From an uncultured Bacilli bacterium (GTDB lineage: Bacteria; Bacillota_I; Bacilli_A; RF39; UBA660), in contig CAJUGF010000008.1 in assembly GCA_910585915.1 (NCBI GenBank), positions 1 through 32,270 of the forward strand: 32,270 nt of DNA. The letters are read 5' to 3'. The position numbers were made by a program, and so were the translations under genes. Below are positions 21,134 to 29,352 of this stretch, piece by piece. Numbering within the stretch: position 1 is the stretch's first letter; each line of letters starts with the position of its first letter. The notes below the pieces were generated by a model. That model worked only from the letters and a program-made list of their open reading frames with translations. It did no database searches and had not been told where the DNA came from.

Positions 21134-21136
21134 AAG

Positions 21137-21160
21137 AAATTTGCAATGCAAATTTTTTTT
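21137..21160 (+). terminator. Terminator upstream of uvrA
   Basis: AAATTTGC (21137-21144) and GCAAATTT (21148-21155) with a 3-base loop and a T run to 21160. It separates the unknown gene from uvrA. Confidence 0.85.
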
Positions 21161-21164
21161 GACG

Positions 21165-21193
21165 TTGACATACAAACGAATGTATGCTAAAGT
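21165..21193 (+). promoter_or_regulatory. uvrA promoter with an inverted repeat in the spacer
   Basis: TTGACA (21165-21170) and TAAAGT (21188-21193) are 17 bases apart. CATAC-aaacgaat-GTATG (21169-21186) fills the spacer, a place where a bound repressor would block RNA polymerase. It is a candidate SOS or other operator, but it does not match the classic CGAAC-n4-GTTCG box. Confidence 0.7.
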
Positions 21194-21244
21194 AAGCTGG
21201 TATGAAAAAAGAACTACTGGAAATAGTAGTAATGAGGTGGAATA

Positions 21245-24049
21245 ATGGATAAAATTGTAATAAAAGGCGCTAGAGAGAATAATCTAAAGAATATTGACAT
21301 TGAAATACCAAAAAATAAATTAATTGTCATGACTGGGGTATCTGGATCAGGTAAGAGCAGTCTAGCCTTCGATACAATTTATGCTGAAGGCCAAAGAAGA
21401 TATGTTGAAAGCTTGAGTGCATATGCAAGACAATTTATTGGGAATGTCGATAAACCAGATGTTGATTCTATTGAAGGATTATCTCCAAGTATTTCCATTG
21501 ATCAAAAGACAACAAATAAAAATCCACGAAGTACAGTAGGAACTATAACAGAAATCTATGATTTTTTGAGATTATTATTTGCTAGAATAGGTGTACCATA
21601 TTGTCCCAAACACCATAAACCAATTACTTCACAAAGTGTTGAAGAAATGACAAATCGAGTACTAGAAATAGGAGAAAATACTAAAATAGAAGTATTATCT
21701 CCCATAGTTCGAGGAGAAAAGGGAACACACAAAGATTTATTTGATTCATTAAGAACAGATGGCTTTTCAAGAGTAAGAGTAAATGGAAAGCTTTATGGTC
21801 TAGAAGAAGAAATAATATTAGAAAAAAACAAAAAGGATAACATTGATATAGTAATTGATCGAATTATAATTCAAGAAGATGAACGGTCACGCATCTTTGA
21901 AGCCATTGAAACTAGTACAAAATTAGCAGATGGTAAAGTACTAATTCACATTATTGATGGAGAAGAAATTCTCATGAGTGAAAACTATGCTTGTATAAAA
22001 TGTAATTACTCTATTGGTGAACTTGAACCTCGAATGTTTTCGTTCAATTCTCCTTATGGTGCATGCCCAGAATGTAAGGGCTTAGGTACCAAAAAAACAA
22101 TTAGTGTAAATTTAATCATTCCAAACAAAGAAAAATCATTAAATGAAGGGGCCATTATTGCCTATAACATTGATAATAACATTCATAATACCACTATTCA
22201 AGCGGTATGTGACTATTATCAAATTGATATGGATACTCCAATAAAGGATTTAGCAAAAGAAAAATTGGATATCATACTTTATGGCACACCAGATCCCATT
22301 GAAATAAAGTACATTTCTAAAACAGGGAATGTCCGCTATACAAAGGATTACTATGAAGGAGTTGTAAACAATTTAGAAAGACGTTACATGGAAACGTCAA
22401 GTACATGGATCAGGGAATGGTTAGAAGGTTTCATGGTTGAGCAAGATTGTAACGTTTGTAAGGGATCAAGACTTCAAGATAGTATTTTGTCAATTTACAT
22501 AAATAAAAAAAATATTTATGATTTAACATGTATGAGCATTAAAGATTTATCACAATTTTTAAAAAATTTAAAACTAAAAAAGGAACAAGAAGAAATAAGC
22601 AGGTTGCTATTAAAAGAAATAGATAATCGCCTAGAATTTTTACAAAATGTTGGATTAGAATATCTTACACTAAATCGAAAAGCTGGAACACTTTCTGGAG
22701 GAGAATCGCAGAGAATTCGCTTAGCAACACAGATTGGGAGTAAACTATCAGGTGTATTATATGTTTTAGATGAGCCATCCATTGGGCTTCATCAGAGAGA
22801 TAATGAAAAACTAATTAATTCGTTAAAGGAAATGCGTGATCTTGGAAATACATTGATAGTAGTAGAACATGATACTGATACAATGCTAGAAAGTGACTTT
22901 TTAGTGGACATAGGGCCAGGTGCAGGAACTGAAGGAGGAAATGTTATTGCAGCAGGAACACCACAAGAAGTTATAAAAAATTCTAAGAGTATTACTGGAC
23001 AATACTTATCTGGCAAAAGGAGAATTGAAGTACCAAAGAAAAGAAGAAAGGGTAATGGCAATTATATTGAAGTAGTAAAAGCGGAAGAAAATAATTTAAA
23101 GAAAATCAATGTTAAATTTCCTTTAGGAAAATTGATCTGTGTAACTGGAGTTTCAGGATCAGGAAAGTCGACATTAGTAAATGAAATTCTATATAAAAGT
23201 GTTGCCCAAAAAATATATCGTTCCAAAGAAGAGCCTGGAAAATGTAAAGAGGTAAAAGGATTAGAAAATTTAGATAAAGTGGTTATGATTACTCAAGATG
23301 CAATAGGAAGAACTCCAAGAAGTAATCCCGCAACATACGTCGGTGTTTTTGACGATATAAGGGATCTATTTGCTAACACCAAAGAAAGTAAAATGAGGGG
23401 ATATGACAAAGGAAGATTTTCCTTCAATGTTAAGGGTGGTAGATGTGAAGCTTGTTGGGGAGATGGAGTAAAGAAAATCGAAATGCATTTCTTACCAGAT
23501 GTTTATGTACCTTGTGACATATGTAAAGGAAAAAGATACAATAGAGAGACATTAGATATTAAATTTAAAGGAAAAAATATTGCAGATGTTTTGGCAATGC
23601 GAGTAAATGAAGCTGTTGAATTTTTCGAAAATGTTCCCAAAATAAAACAAAAACTAGATGTCCTTATGGATGTAGGACTAACCTACATAGAACTTGGACA
23701 AAGTGCGCCAACTTTATCTGGTGGAGAAGCAGGAAGAGTAAAACTAGCAAAAGAACTTCAGAAAAGAGCAACAGGTAAAAGCTTGTTTATTCTAGATGAA
23801 CCCACCACAGGGCTTCATAGTGAAGATATTAACAAGTTATTACAAATTCTGCAAAGAATTGTAGATAATGGAGATACAGTTGTTGTGATTGAACACAATT
23901 TAGATGTTATCAAAGTCGCAGATCATATTATTGATCTTGGGCCTGAAGGTGGAGATGGTGGTGGAACAATCGTAGCAACAGGAACGCCAGAAAGTATTGT
24001 CAAAGTAAAAGAATCTTATACTGGACAGTGGTTAAAGAAATATTTATGA
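21245..24049 (+). CDS. uvrA: UvrA, excinuclease ABC subunit A
   Basis: This 934-aa damage-sensing ATPase of nucleotide excision repair is a dimer that hands damaged DNA to UvrB. It has two ABC modules: Walker A GVSGSGKSS at residues 31-39 and GVSGSGKST near 634, with signature LSGGESQRIRLA and LSGGEAGRVKLA followed by DEPSIGLH and DEPTTGLH. Zinc-binding Cys pairs lie in CIKCNYS...CPECKG and CNVCKG, and near the second module in CEACWG and CDICKG. The length matches the family. GAGGTGG precedes the ATG, and the leader carries a small hairpin (ACTACT with AGTAGT). Confidence 0.98.
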   Translation: MDKIVIKGARENNLKNIDIEIPKNKLIVMTGVSGSGKSSLAFDTIYAEGQRRYVESLSAYARQFIGNVDKPDVDSIEGLSPSISIDQKTTNKNPRSTVGTITEIYDFLRLLFARIGVPYCPKHHKPITSQSVEEMTNRVLEIGENTKIEVLSPIVRGEKGTHKDLFDSLRTDGFSRVRVNGKLYGLEEEIILEKNKKDNIDIVIDRIIIQEDERSRIFEAIETSTKLADGKVLIHIIDGEEILMSENYACIKCNYSIGELEPRMFSFNSPYGACPECKGLGTKKTISVNLIIPNKEKSLNEGAIIAYNIDNNIHNTTIQAVCDYYQIDMDTPIKDLAKEKLDIILYGTPDPIEIKYISKTGNVRYTKDYYEGVVNNLERRYMETSSTWIREWLEGFMVEQDCNVCKGSRLQDSILSIYINKKNIYDLTCMSIKDLSQFLKNLKLKKEQEEISRLLLKEIDNRLEFLQNVGLEYLTLNRKAGTLSGGESQRIRLATQIGSKLSGVLYVLDEPSIGLHQRDNEKLINSLKEMRDLGNTLIVVEHDTDTMLESDFLVDIGPGAGTEGGNVIAAGTPQEVIKNSKSITGQYLSGKRRIEVPKKRRKGNGNYIEVVKAEENNLKKINVKFPLGKLICVTGVSGSGKSTLVNEILYKSVAQKIYRSKEEPGKCKEVKGLENLDKVVMITQDAIGRTPRSNPATYVGVFDDIRDLFANTKESKMRGYDKGRFSFNVKGGRCEACWGDGVKKIEMHFLPDVYVPCDICKGKRYNRETLDIKFKGKNIADVLAMRVNEAVEFFENVPKIKQKLDVLMDVGLTYIELGQSAPTLSGGEAGRVKLAKELQKRATGKSLFILDEPTTGLHSEDINKLLQILQRIVDNGDTVVVIEHNLDVIKVADHIIDLGPEGGDGGGTIVATGTPESIVKVKESYTGQWLKKYL

Positions 24050-24070
24050 GAGAAAAATCTCTCTTTTTTT
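24049..24070 (+). terminator. Terminator at the end of uvrA
   Basis: AGAGA (24049-24053) pairs with TCTCT just after the TGA stop, followed by a long T run to 24070. Confidence 0.75.
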
Positions 24071-24112
24071 ATCCAATTTTTAACATATGGCTAAATACAA
24101 AGTGATTTAAAT

Positions 24113-24141
24113 TTGACAAAATAGTAAAAAAGGTGTAAACT
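24113..24141 (+). promoter_or_regulatory. Promoter of the 918-aa membrane protein gene
   Basis: TTGACA (24113-24118) and TAAACT (24136-24141) are 17 bases apart, 27 bases before the ATG at 24168. Confidence 0.7.
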
Positions 24142-24167
24142 ATAACCTCAAACAAGGGGGTTATCAT

Positions 24168-26924
24168 ATGATAGAAGAAAACGCTAATCGTATAAAAGAG
24201 ATTATTGAACAAAGAAAATTTAAAAAAATAGACAATATGACATTAGAAGAACTAGCAGAAAAATACTTAGATATTTACTTAGAGTGCTTGAATTGTGAGT
24301 TGGATACACCAGAGAATATTACTGAAAATCAAAGAAAAATATTAGATGCTCCTGAAGAGTACTTTGAATATTTCTTTTCGAAATATCAGATTGACAGGAA
24401 AGAACTAAATCACTTTAAGAGATTAATTGCAGATCAAATGGAGTCAAAATATCAAGAAAGGAACATGAATGAAGTGCAAGGACATGAAAATTTAATGAAA
24501 TTGGCAAAAGTATTTTTAAGAGAATATGCTACACATTATGATTTAGACATGAATAATGCTACAGATGCTGAAGAGCTTGTAAAAGCAATTGGAACATTGG
24601 AAGCGCAAGAATGTGAATCTTTTTTCAAAGAAAATAATATTGAATTGATTTGGTATCCAAAGTTTAAAGAAGCTGTAGCAGCTGAAATGGTAAGCTTTTT
24701 AAGAAATAATGAAATGGAGCAAACAGAAACTATTAAAGAACCTAGTCAAACAGAGAAAAATATAAAAATCCAAGCAATGACGGAGCAATTGATAGAGACT
24801 TTAAACTTTAAAAATCTAACCAATAAACAACAAAAAGAATTATTATCTGTAATGAAAAATCCCTCACTACAAGGTATACAATTATGGGTAAGTCAAGTAA
24901 TAAAAGAAACACTAAATGAAAAAGAAAGTAAAGAAGTTCAAGGTTATCTAATAGAAGAGATGAAAAAAATAAACAATATAAATCAAGAAGATAGTGCTCC
25001 AAGTAAAAATGCTGAACAAAAAGAATTGCCAACTATAATTCCGAACAATAAAATGGTTTTATATAAAAAGATGATTTTAGCATTCAAAAAATTAGATTAT
25101 GATCATTTAGCAAAAGATGAAAAAGAAAAATTAATTGAAAACATAAAGAATCATCGGGCCCTTACAAAAAATGATTTAAATGATTTGAATGTAACGGATG
25201 AAGAATATCAATTAATAAGAACAGCAATTTTAGATAAATTAGTAGAAATAAATTATTCAAAAAACACAAACGTTGATGAATTAATTGAAGAATATATAAA
25301 AGCCTTACAAACTGCGGATCATACCTTATTTGAGACACTTCAAGAAAAATTAACCATATCAGAAATAAGAAAAGAAAATCCAAAATATGCAGGATTATCT
25401 GACCATGAATTAGAAACAGCAATCAAGAAAATTTCTGAACGTGCCAAAGAGATAACTATTGAAAAAATATTAGAATTGGATGAAGTCAAAGATTTAGTAA
25501 ATGTATTCACAGAAAAATGTAAAAATGCGTCTAAAAAAGGCCTAAAAAAATTAGAACAATATTTAAATGAATTTAAAAACAGTGAGGAAATGCTAGGATT
25601 AACTGACTTTAATAAAACGCTATTAGTTGAAGAATTAAATAATAGATTGCAAAAATATCAAGATGCTCTTGGAACAACACCAGAAATAGAAAGCTTAATC
25701 AATAGTTGGAAAGAAATGTTGGAAACATTATCCTTAGCAGAATTATTAGATTTTTATAAAGGAGTGCCAAACTGTAAAAAAGATTATCTTGCATGTGAAA
25801 AACTAAATGATGTAGAATTTGAACAAGTAAAAGAAGCAGTAATAGACATTATTATAAATGAACTAGCGAAAAGAATAATTCAAACACTAAATTTAGAAGA
25901 AACAGAAGATTTAGAAGACCTAATAAATGAAATAAAAGATTGGGACGAAGAAGATTTTAAAGAATTTAAAATTCCAAAAGAGCTTCAGGACAGTGTAAAA
26001 GAAAAAATGATTGCACAAATCAAATCAAAAAAAGAAAGTGAAAAAGAAGAGGAAAACGAATGGCTAGAGATTGGAACAGTAGTAAATATTAAAGAAGAGT
26101 CTCCAATCTATGACGAAGAAAATACATTTGGAATAGACATATCAACTAGGAAAGAAACATTAAAAGCAGGAAAAAAGGGAAAAATTAAAGGATATGTTGT
26201 CAAAAAAGAAAATGAAACAAAAGTGATTACTGAAAAATCGAAATTAAAACAAGCATTAAAAGAAGGATATGAAGTAATCGGATATGACTTTGAATATCGT
26301 AATTATTTCAAAAAACAACATTCTTACGTAAAAACAGACAATGTGATACCTAAAAAGAGAAACATTTTCCAAAGACATTGGAAAATTATTACCACCGCAG
26401 TTGCAGCATTTGCAGTATTAATTGGAGGGGAATCATTATTTTCAAATTTAAATAACAATGATAATATAGAAAAAATGAAACCAGAAACAGAAGATGTTAT
26501 GCCAGAAGAACCAACACCTGATATGCCAGAAGAATCAATTAGTGAAATTTTAAAAACAACTCCAGATATTAATGTGATTTTTACAACACCACAAGAAAAA
26601 GATAATGAAGCCATAATCTATAGCAATATATATGATATTGGAACAGATAAAGCTCAAACAGCATACTACAAAAGTGATTCTGAGAAAAAAGTAGATGGAC
26701 TTGTTCTAGAATCTCCAGATGGAGTACGTACAGTGTATACAGATACCAATGAAATCATTGATTTGTTAGAAAATAAGGGCTATAAATACATTGGAAGTCG
26801 TACAGTAAATGAACATTCTTATGATGAAAATGGTAACATTAAAGCGTATGAAGGATTCTTTGGAGCTGAAAATATATATTTAAAAGATGAAGAAGCAACC
26901 CTAGCTAGAACATTAACCAAATAG
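24168..26924 (+). CDS. Large helical protein with one membrane helix near the C-terminus
   Basis: This 918-aa protein is of unknown family. Residues 1 to about 730 are almost entirely charged amphipathic helices rich in Glu, Lys and Leu, suggesting a long repeat or solenoid-like cytoplasmic region. Within it, units such as LTNKQQKELLSVMKNP, LSDHELETAIKKISERAKEI and LSLAELLDFYKGVPNC have similar spacing. At about 742-760 is a hydrophobic helix (WKIITTAVAAFAVLIGG). The remaining 155 or so residues are extracellular: a Pro/Glu linker (MPEEPTPDMPEES), then a small mixed domain (DINVIFTTPQEKDNE to ENIYLKDEEATLARTL). AAGGGGG precedes the ATG. This inside-out layout suits a scaffold or stress sensor; that is inference. 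Confidence 0.75.
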   Translation: MIEENANRIKEIIEQRKFKKIDNMTLEELAEKYLDIYLECLNCELDTPENITENQRKILDAPEEYFEYFFSKYQIDRKELNHFKRLIADQMESKYQERNMNEVQGHENLMKLAKVFLREYATHYDLDMNNATDAEELVKAIGTLEAQECESFFKENNIELIWYPKFKEAVAAEMVSFLRNNEMEQTETIKEPSQTEKNIKIQAMTEQLIETLNFKNLTNKQQKELLSVMKNPSLQGIQLWVSQVIKETLNEKESKEVQGYLIEEMKKINNINQEDSAPSKNAEQKELPTIIPNNKMVLYKKMILAFKKLDYDHLAKDEKEKLIENIKNHRALTKNDLNDLNVTDEEYQLIRTAILDKLVEINYSKNTNVDELIEEYIKALQTADHTLFETLQEKLTISEIRKENPKYAGLSDHELETAIKKISERAKEITIEKILELDEVKDLVNVFTEKCKNASKKGLKKLEQYLNEFKNSEEMLGLTDFNKTLLVEELNNRLQKYQDALGTTPEIESLINSWKEMLETLSLAELLDFYKGVPNCKKDYLACEKLNDVEFEQVKEAVIDIIINELAKRIIQTLNLEETEDLEDLINEIKDWDEEDFKEFKIPKELQDSVKEKMIAQIKSKKESEKEEENEWLEIGTVVNIKEESPIYDEENTFGIDISTRKETLKAGKKGKIKGYVVKKENETKVITEKSKLKQALKEGYEVIGYDFEYRNYFKKQHSYVKTDNVIPKKRNIFQRHWKIITTAVAAFAVLIGGESLFSNLNNNDNIEKMKPETEDVMPEEPTPDMPEESISEILKTTPDINVIFTTPQEKDNEAIIYSNIYDIGTDKAQTAYYKSDSEKKVDGLVLESPDGVRTVYTDTNEIIDLLENKGYKYIGSRTVNEHSYDENGNIKAYEGFFGAENIYLKDEEATLARTLTK

Positions 26925-26943
26925 GGTTAACTTCTTTTTTTTT
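26913..26943 (+). terminator. Terminator spanning the stop codon
   Basis: TTAACC (26913-26918) and GGTTAA (26925-26930) form a stem around the TAG stop, followed by CTTC and a nine-T run. Confidence 0.7.
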
Positions 26944-26983
26944 GGCTAAAATAATGATATACTTAAAATACGGAGATGATAAA

Positions 26984-27796
26984 ATGAATCCAGTCATTTT
27001 TACAATTGGCACCTTTGAAATAAAATGGTACTCTGTATTAATTTTACTAGGTGTTTTTTTTGGATACTACTTACTGCAAAAAGAAGCAAAAAAATATAAT
27101 TACCCCAATGATTTTATATTTAATATGTTTTTTTGGGCATTAATCAGTGGATTTATTGGAGCAAGACTCTATTATGTAGTTTTCAATTGGGACTTATATC
27201 GAAGTGATCCTCTTTCAATTTTTAAAATATGGGAAGGGGGACTAGCCATCCATGGTGGATTATTATTTGGATTTTTAACAATTGTAGCATACTGTAAACA
27301 CTATCATGCAAGGTTATTTAAAATAACAGATATGGTTGCTCTTCCTGTGTTACTAGGACAAGCTATTGGTAGATGGGGAAACTTCTTTAATGGGGAAGCT
27401 CATGGCATAGAAACGACAGTTCAAATTTTAAAAGGATATCATTTGCCAAACTTCATAATAGAAGGAATGTATATTAATGGGCATTATTATCATCCAACAT
27501 TCTTCTATGAATCAATATGGTGTTTAATTGGAGTAATTGTAATTTGGCTAGCAAAGCGCTACAAATACTTAAAAGTTGGACAACTTACTTGTATTTATTT
27601 AATGTGGTATAGCTTTGGAAGATTCTTCATTGAATCACTAAGAACTGATTCTTTGATGATTGGTGGATTTAAAATGGCTCAAGTAGTATCAATTCTTCTA
27701 TTTGTTATTGGATTACTAGCATTTATGATATTAAGTAGAAAAAGCAAATTTGAAGATTTATATAATGAACCAAATCATGATGAAATAAGATTTTAG
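26984..27796 (+). CDS. lgt: Prolipoprotein diacylglyceryl transferase
   Basis: This 270-aa multi-helix membrane enzyme transfers diacylglycerol from phosphatidylglycerol to the lipobox Cys of lipoprotein precursors such as the one at 5137-5526. The Lgt signature is clear: GQAIGRWGNFFNGEAHG, preceded by the IHGGLLFGFL helix and followed by HPTFFYESIWC. The start at 26984 follows GGAGAT by 7 bases; the longer frame from 26942 begins in the preceding terminator. trxB follows after 9 bases, the common Bacilli order, so the two form an operon. Confidence 0.96.
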   Translation: MNPVIFTIGTFEIKWYSVLILLGVFFGYYLLQKEAKKYNYPNDFIFNMFFWALISGFIGARLYYVVFNWDLYRSDPLSIFKIWEGGLAIHGGLLFGFLTIVAYCKHYHARLFKITDMVALPVLLGQAIGRWGNFFNGEAHGIETTVQILKGYHLPNFIIEGMYINGHYYHPTFFYESIWCLIGVIVIWLAKRYKYLKVGQLTCIYLMWYSFGRFFIESLRTDSLMIGGFKMAQVVSILLFVIGLLAFMILSRKSKFEDLYNEPNHDEIRF

Positions 27797-27805
27797 GAGG
27801 AAAAA

Positions 27806-28696
27806 ATGGAATATGATTCAATCATTGTTGGTATGGGAGTAGCAGGAATTACAGCTGCAATCTATGCCAAAAGAGCAGGTAATAATGTTTTGATTATTGA
27901 AAAATCTCGTCCAGGAGGGATCTTGAATATTATCGATAATATTGAGAACTATCCAGGATTTAAAAGTATAAGTGGACCTGATTTATCCTTGAAATTATTT
28001 GAACAAATTACTGCGCTACAAATACCTTATAAAATGGAAGAGGTAAAAGAAATATTAACAAATGAAGAAGAAAAGATTGTTGTTACAAACAATGCAACTT
28101 ATAAAGCAAAAAATATTCTAATAGCAACAGGAAGAAGCCCGCTGCTATTAGGATTGCCAAACGAAGAAGCATTAGTAGGCAAAGGAATAAGCACTTGTGC
28201 ACTTTGTGATGGCACTTTGTATAAAGGAAAAGAAGTAGCTGTAGTAGGTGGAGGAAATAGTGCATTACAAGAAGCATTATATTTATCAAAAATTGTAAAA
28301 AAAATTTATTTGATTCATCGAAGAGAAGAATTTCGTGGAGAAAATGAATTGGCAGAAAAAATAAAAAAGACCAATAATATTGAAATACTTTATAATTCAC
28401 AAGTAACAGAATTAATAGAAAAAGATAACAAATTAGAAGCAATTAAAATAAACAATGATAAAAAAATCTCTATTAGTGCTTTGTTCATTTATGTAGGATA
28501 TGCTCCAAAAACCGACTTTGTAAACAAACTAGGAATAACAAATTCAGCAGGATACATTGAAGTAAACGAAAACTACGAGACCAAAGTAGAAGGGATCTAT
28601 GCCGCAGGAGACATCATTATCAAAAAAGTGTACCAAATTGTCACTGCAGCAGCTGAAGGTGCCACCGCTGCGATTCGCTTTAGTAGAAAAAAGTAG
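27806..28696 (+). CDS. trxB: Thioredoxin reductase
   Basis: This 296-aa FAD- and NADPH-dependent enzyme reduces thioredoxin. The FAD loop at the start is VGMGVAGITAA. The redox pair is CALC in STCALCDGTL, where CATC is usual. The NADPH loop is VVGGGNSALQEA, followed by the HRREEFR motif. The C-terminal FAD-binding phrase is EGIYAAGDI. The length is slightly under the usual 310 or so. AGGAGG precedes the ATG, right after the lgt stop. Confidence 0.95.
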   Translation: MEYDSIIVGMGVAGITAAIYAKRAGNNVLIIEKSRPGGILNIIDNIENYPGFKSISGPDLSLKLFEQITALQIPYKMEEVKEILTNEEEKIVVTNNATYKAKNILIATGRSPLLLGLPNEEALVGKGISTCALCDGTLYKGKEVAVVGGGNSALQEALYLSKIVKKIYLIHRREEFRGENELAEKIKKTNNIEILYNSQVTELIEKDNKLEAIKINNDKKISISALFIYVGYAPKTDFVNKLGITNSAGYIEVNENYETKVEGIYAAGDIIIKKVYQIVTAAAEGATAAIRFSRKK

Positions 28697-28704
28697 CAAA
28701 AAAA

Positions 28705-28733
28705 TTGACAAATAATAAAATATTTAAGATAAT
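28705..28733 (+). promoter_or_regulatory. Promoter of the orphan TasA-like gene
   Basis: TTGACA (28705-28710) and GATAAT (28728-28733) are 17 bases apart, 27 bases before the ATG at 28760. Confidence 0.7.
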
Positions 28734-28759
28734 AAATCTAGTAGAAAATAGGTGGATAC

Positions 28760-29311
28760 ATGAAAGAAATGGAAAAAGAAAATAATATAAAGCTAATCAT
28801 AACATTGGTAATTTCAATCATAATTTTAATCACTGTTGTTGTCGTAGGAACCTATTCATACTTTGTTCAAAATGTAAATGATACAAGAAATGAAAACAAA
28901 AATCCATCAACATTAAACACAGCTGAGATTGATTTTGCTTTTGAAACAGGAACTTTGACTGGAGAAAACTTAATACCAGGAGATGTCATAACCAAAAGTT
29001 TTACTGTAAAAAATAATGGAACAGGGACAATTCCTTATAATCTAATGTGGACTGCAGTTACTAATAACTTTGTAAATCAAAATGATTTAGTGGTTACATT
29101 GGAAGAAAATGGGATCGAAATTATTTCAGAAAGTGATAATATAACATTACCAACAAATATTACTACATCTACTGTATTAAAAGATAATTTAAATGTTGCA
29201 GCAGGAAGTACAAATGAGTATGTCTTAAAAATAACCTATAAAAATACAGATGAAAATCAAATAGAAGATATGGGAAAAAATATAAGTGCAACGATTGATT
29301 TAGGTGTTTAA
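28760..29311 (+). CDS. Orphan TasA/camelysin-like secreted protein
   Basis: This 183-aa protein has a charged start, a hydrophobic helix at about 11-30 ending in VVVVGTYSYFVQNVNDTRNE, a SipW-type signal matching those at 7362 and 8223, and then a beta-sandwich. The typical camelysin phrases are present: LIPGDVITKSFTVKNNGTG and YNLMWTAVTNNF, then AAGSTNEYVLKITYKN. It has no Cys after the signal. It lies 18 kb from the SipW locus with its own promoter and terminator, so it is either a separate subunit cut by the same peptidase or a displaced paralogue. AGGTGG precedes the ATG. Confidence 0.8.
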   Translation: MKEMEKENNIKLIITLVISIIILITVVVVGTYSYFVQNVNDTRNENKNPSTLNTAEIDFAFETGTLTGENLIPGDVITKSFTVKNNGTGTIPYNLMWTAVTNNFVNQNDLVVTLEENGIEIISESDNITLPTNITTSTVLKDNLNVAAGSTNEYVLKITYKNTDENQIEDMGKNISATIDLGV

Positions 29312-29314
29312 AGC

Positions 29315-29336
29315 AGATAGAGAAATCTATCTTTTT
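29315..29336 (+). terminator. Terminator after the orphan TasA-like gene
   Basis: AGATAG (29315-29320) and CTATCT (29327-29332) with a 6-base loop, then TTTTA. It lies close before the ribosome-binding site of tex, so some readthrough may supply tex. Confidence 0.7.
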
Positions 29337-29352
29337 ATTTAGGAGTGAGAAA

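Noticed and set aside
21169..21186. Classic Gram-positive LexA box at uvrA
   Set aside because: It lacks the GTTCG half; only a generic inverted repeat can be claimed.
22516..23061. Minus-strand frames opposite uvrA
   Set aside because: They lie inside the strongly conserved uvrA coding sequence and show no features of their own.
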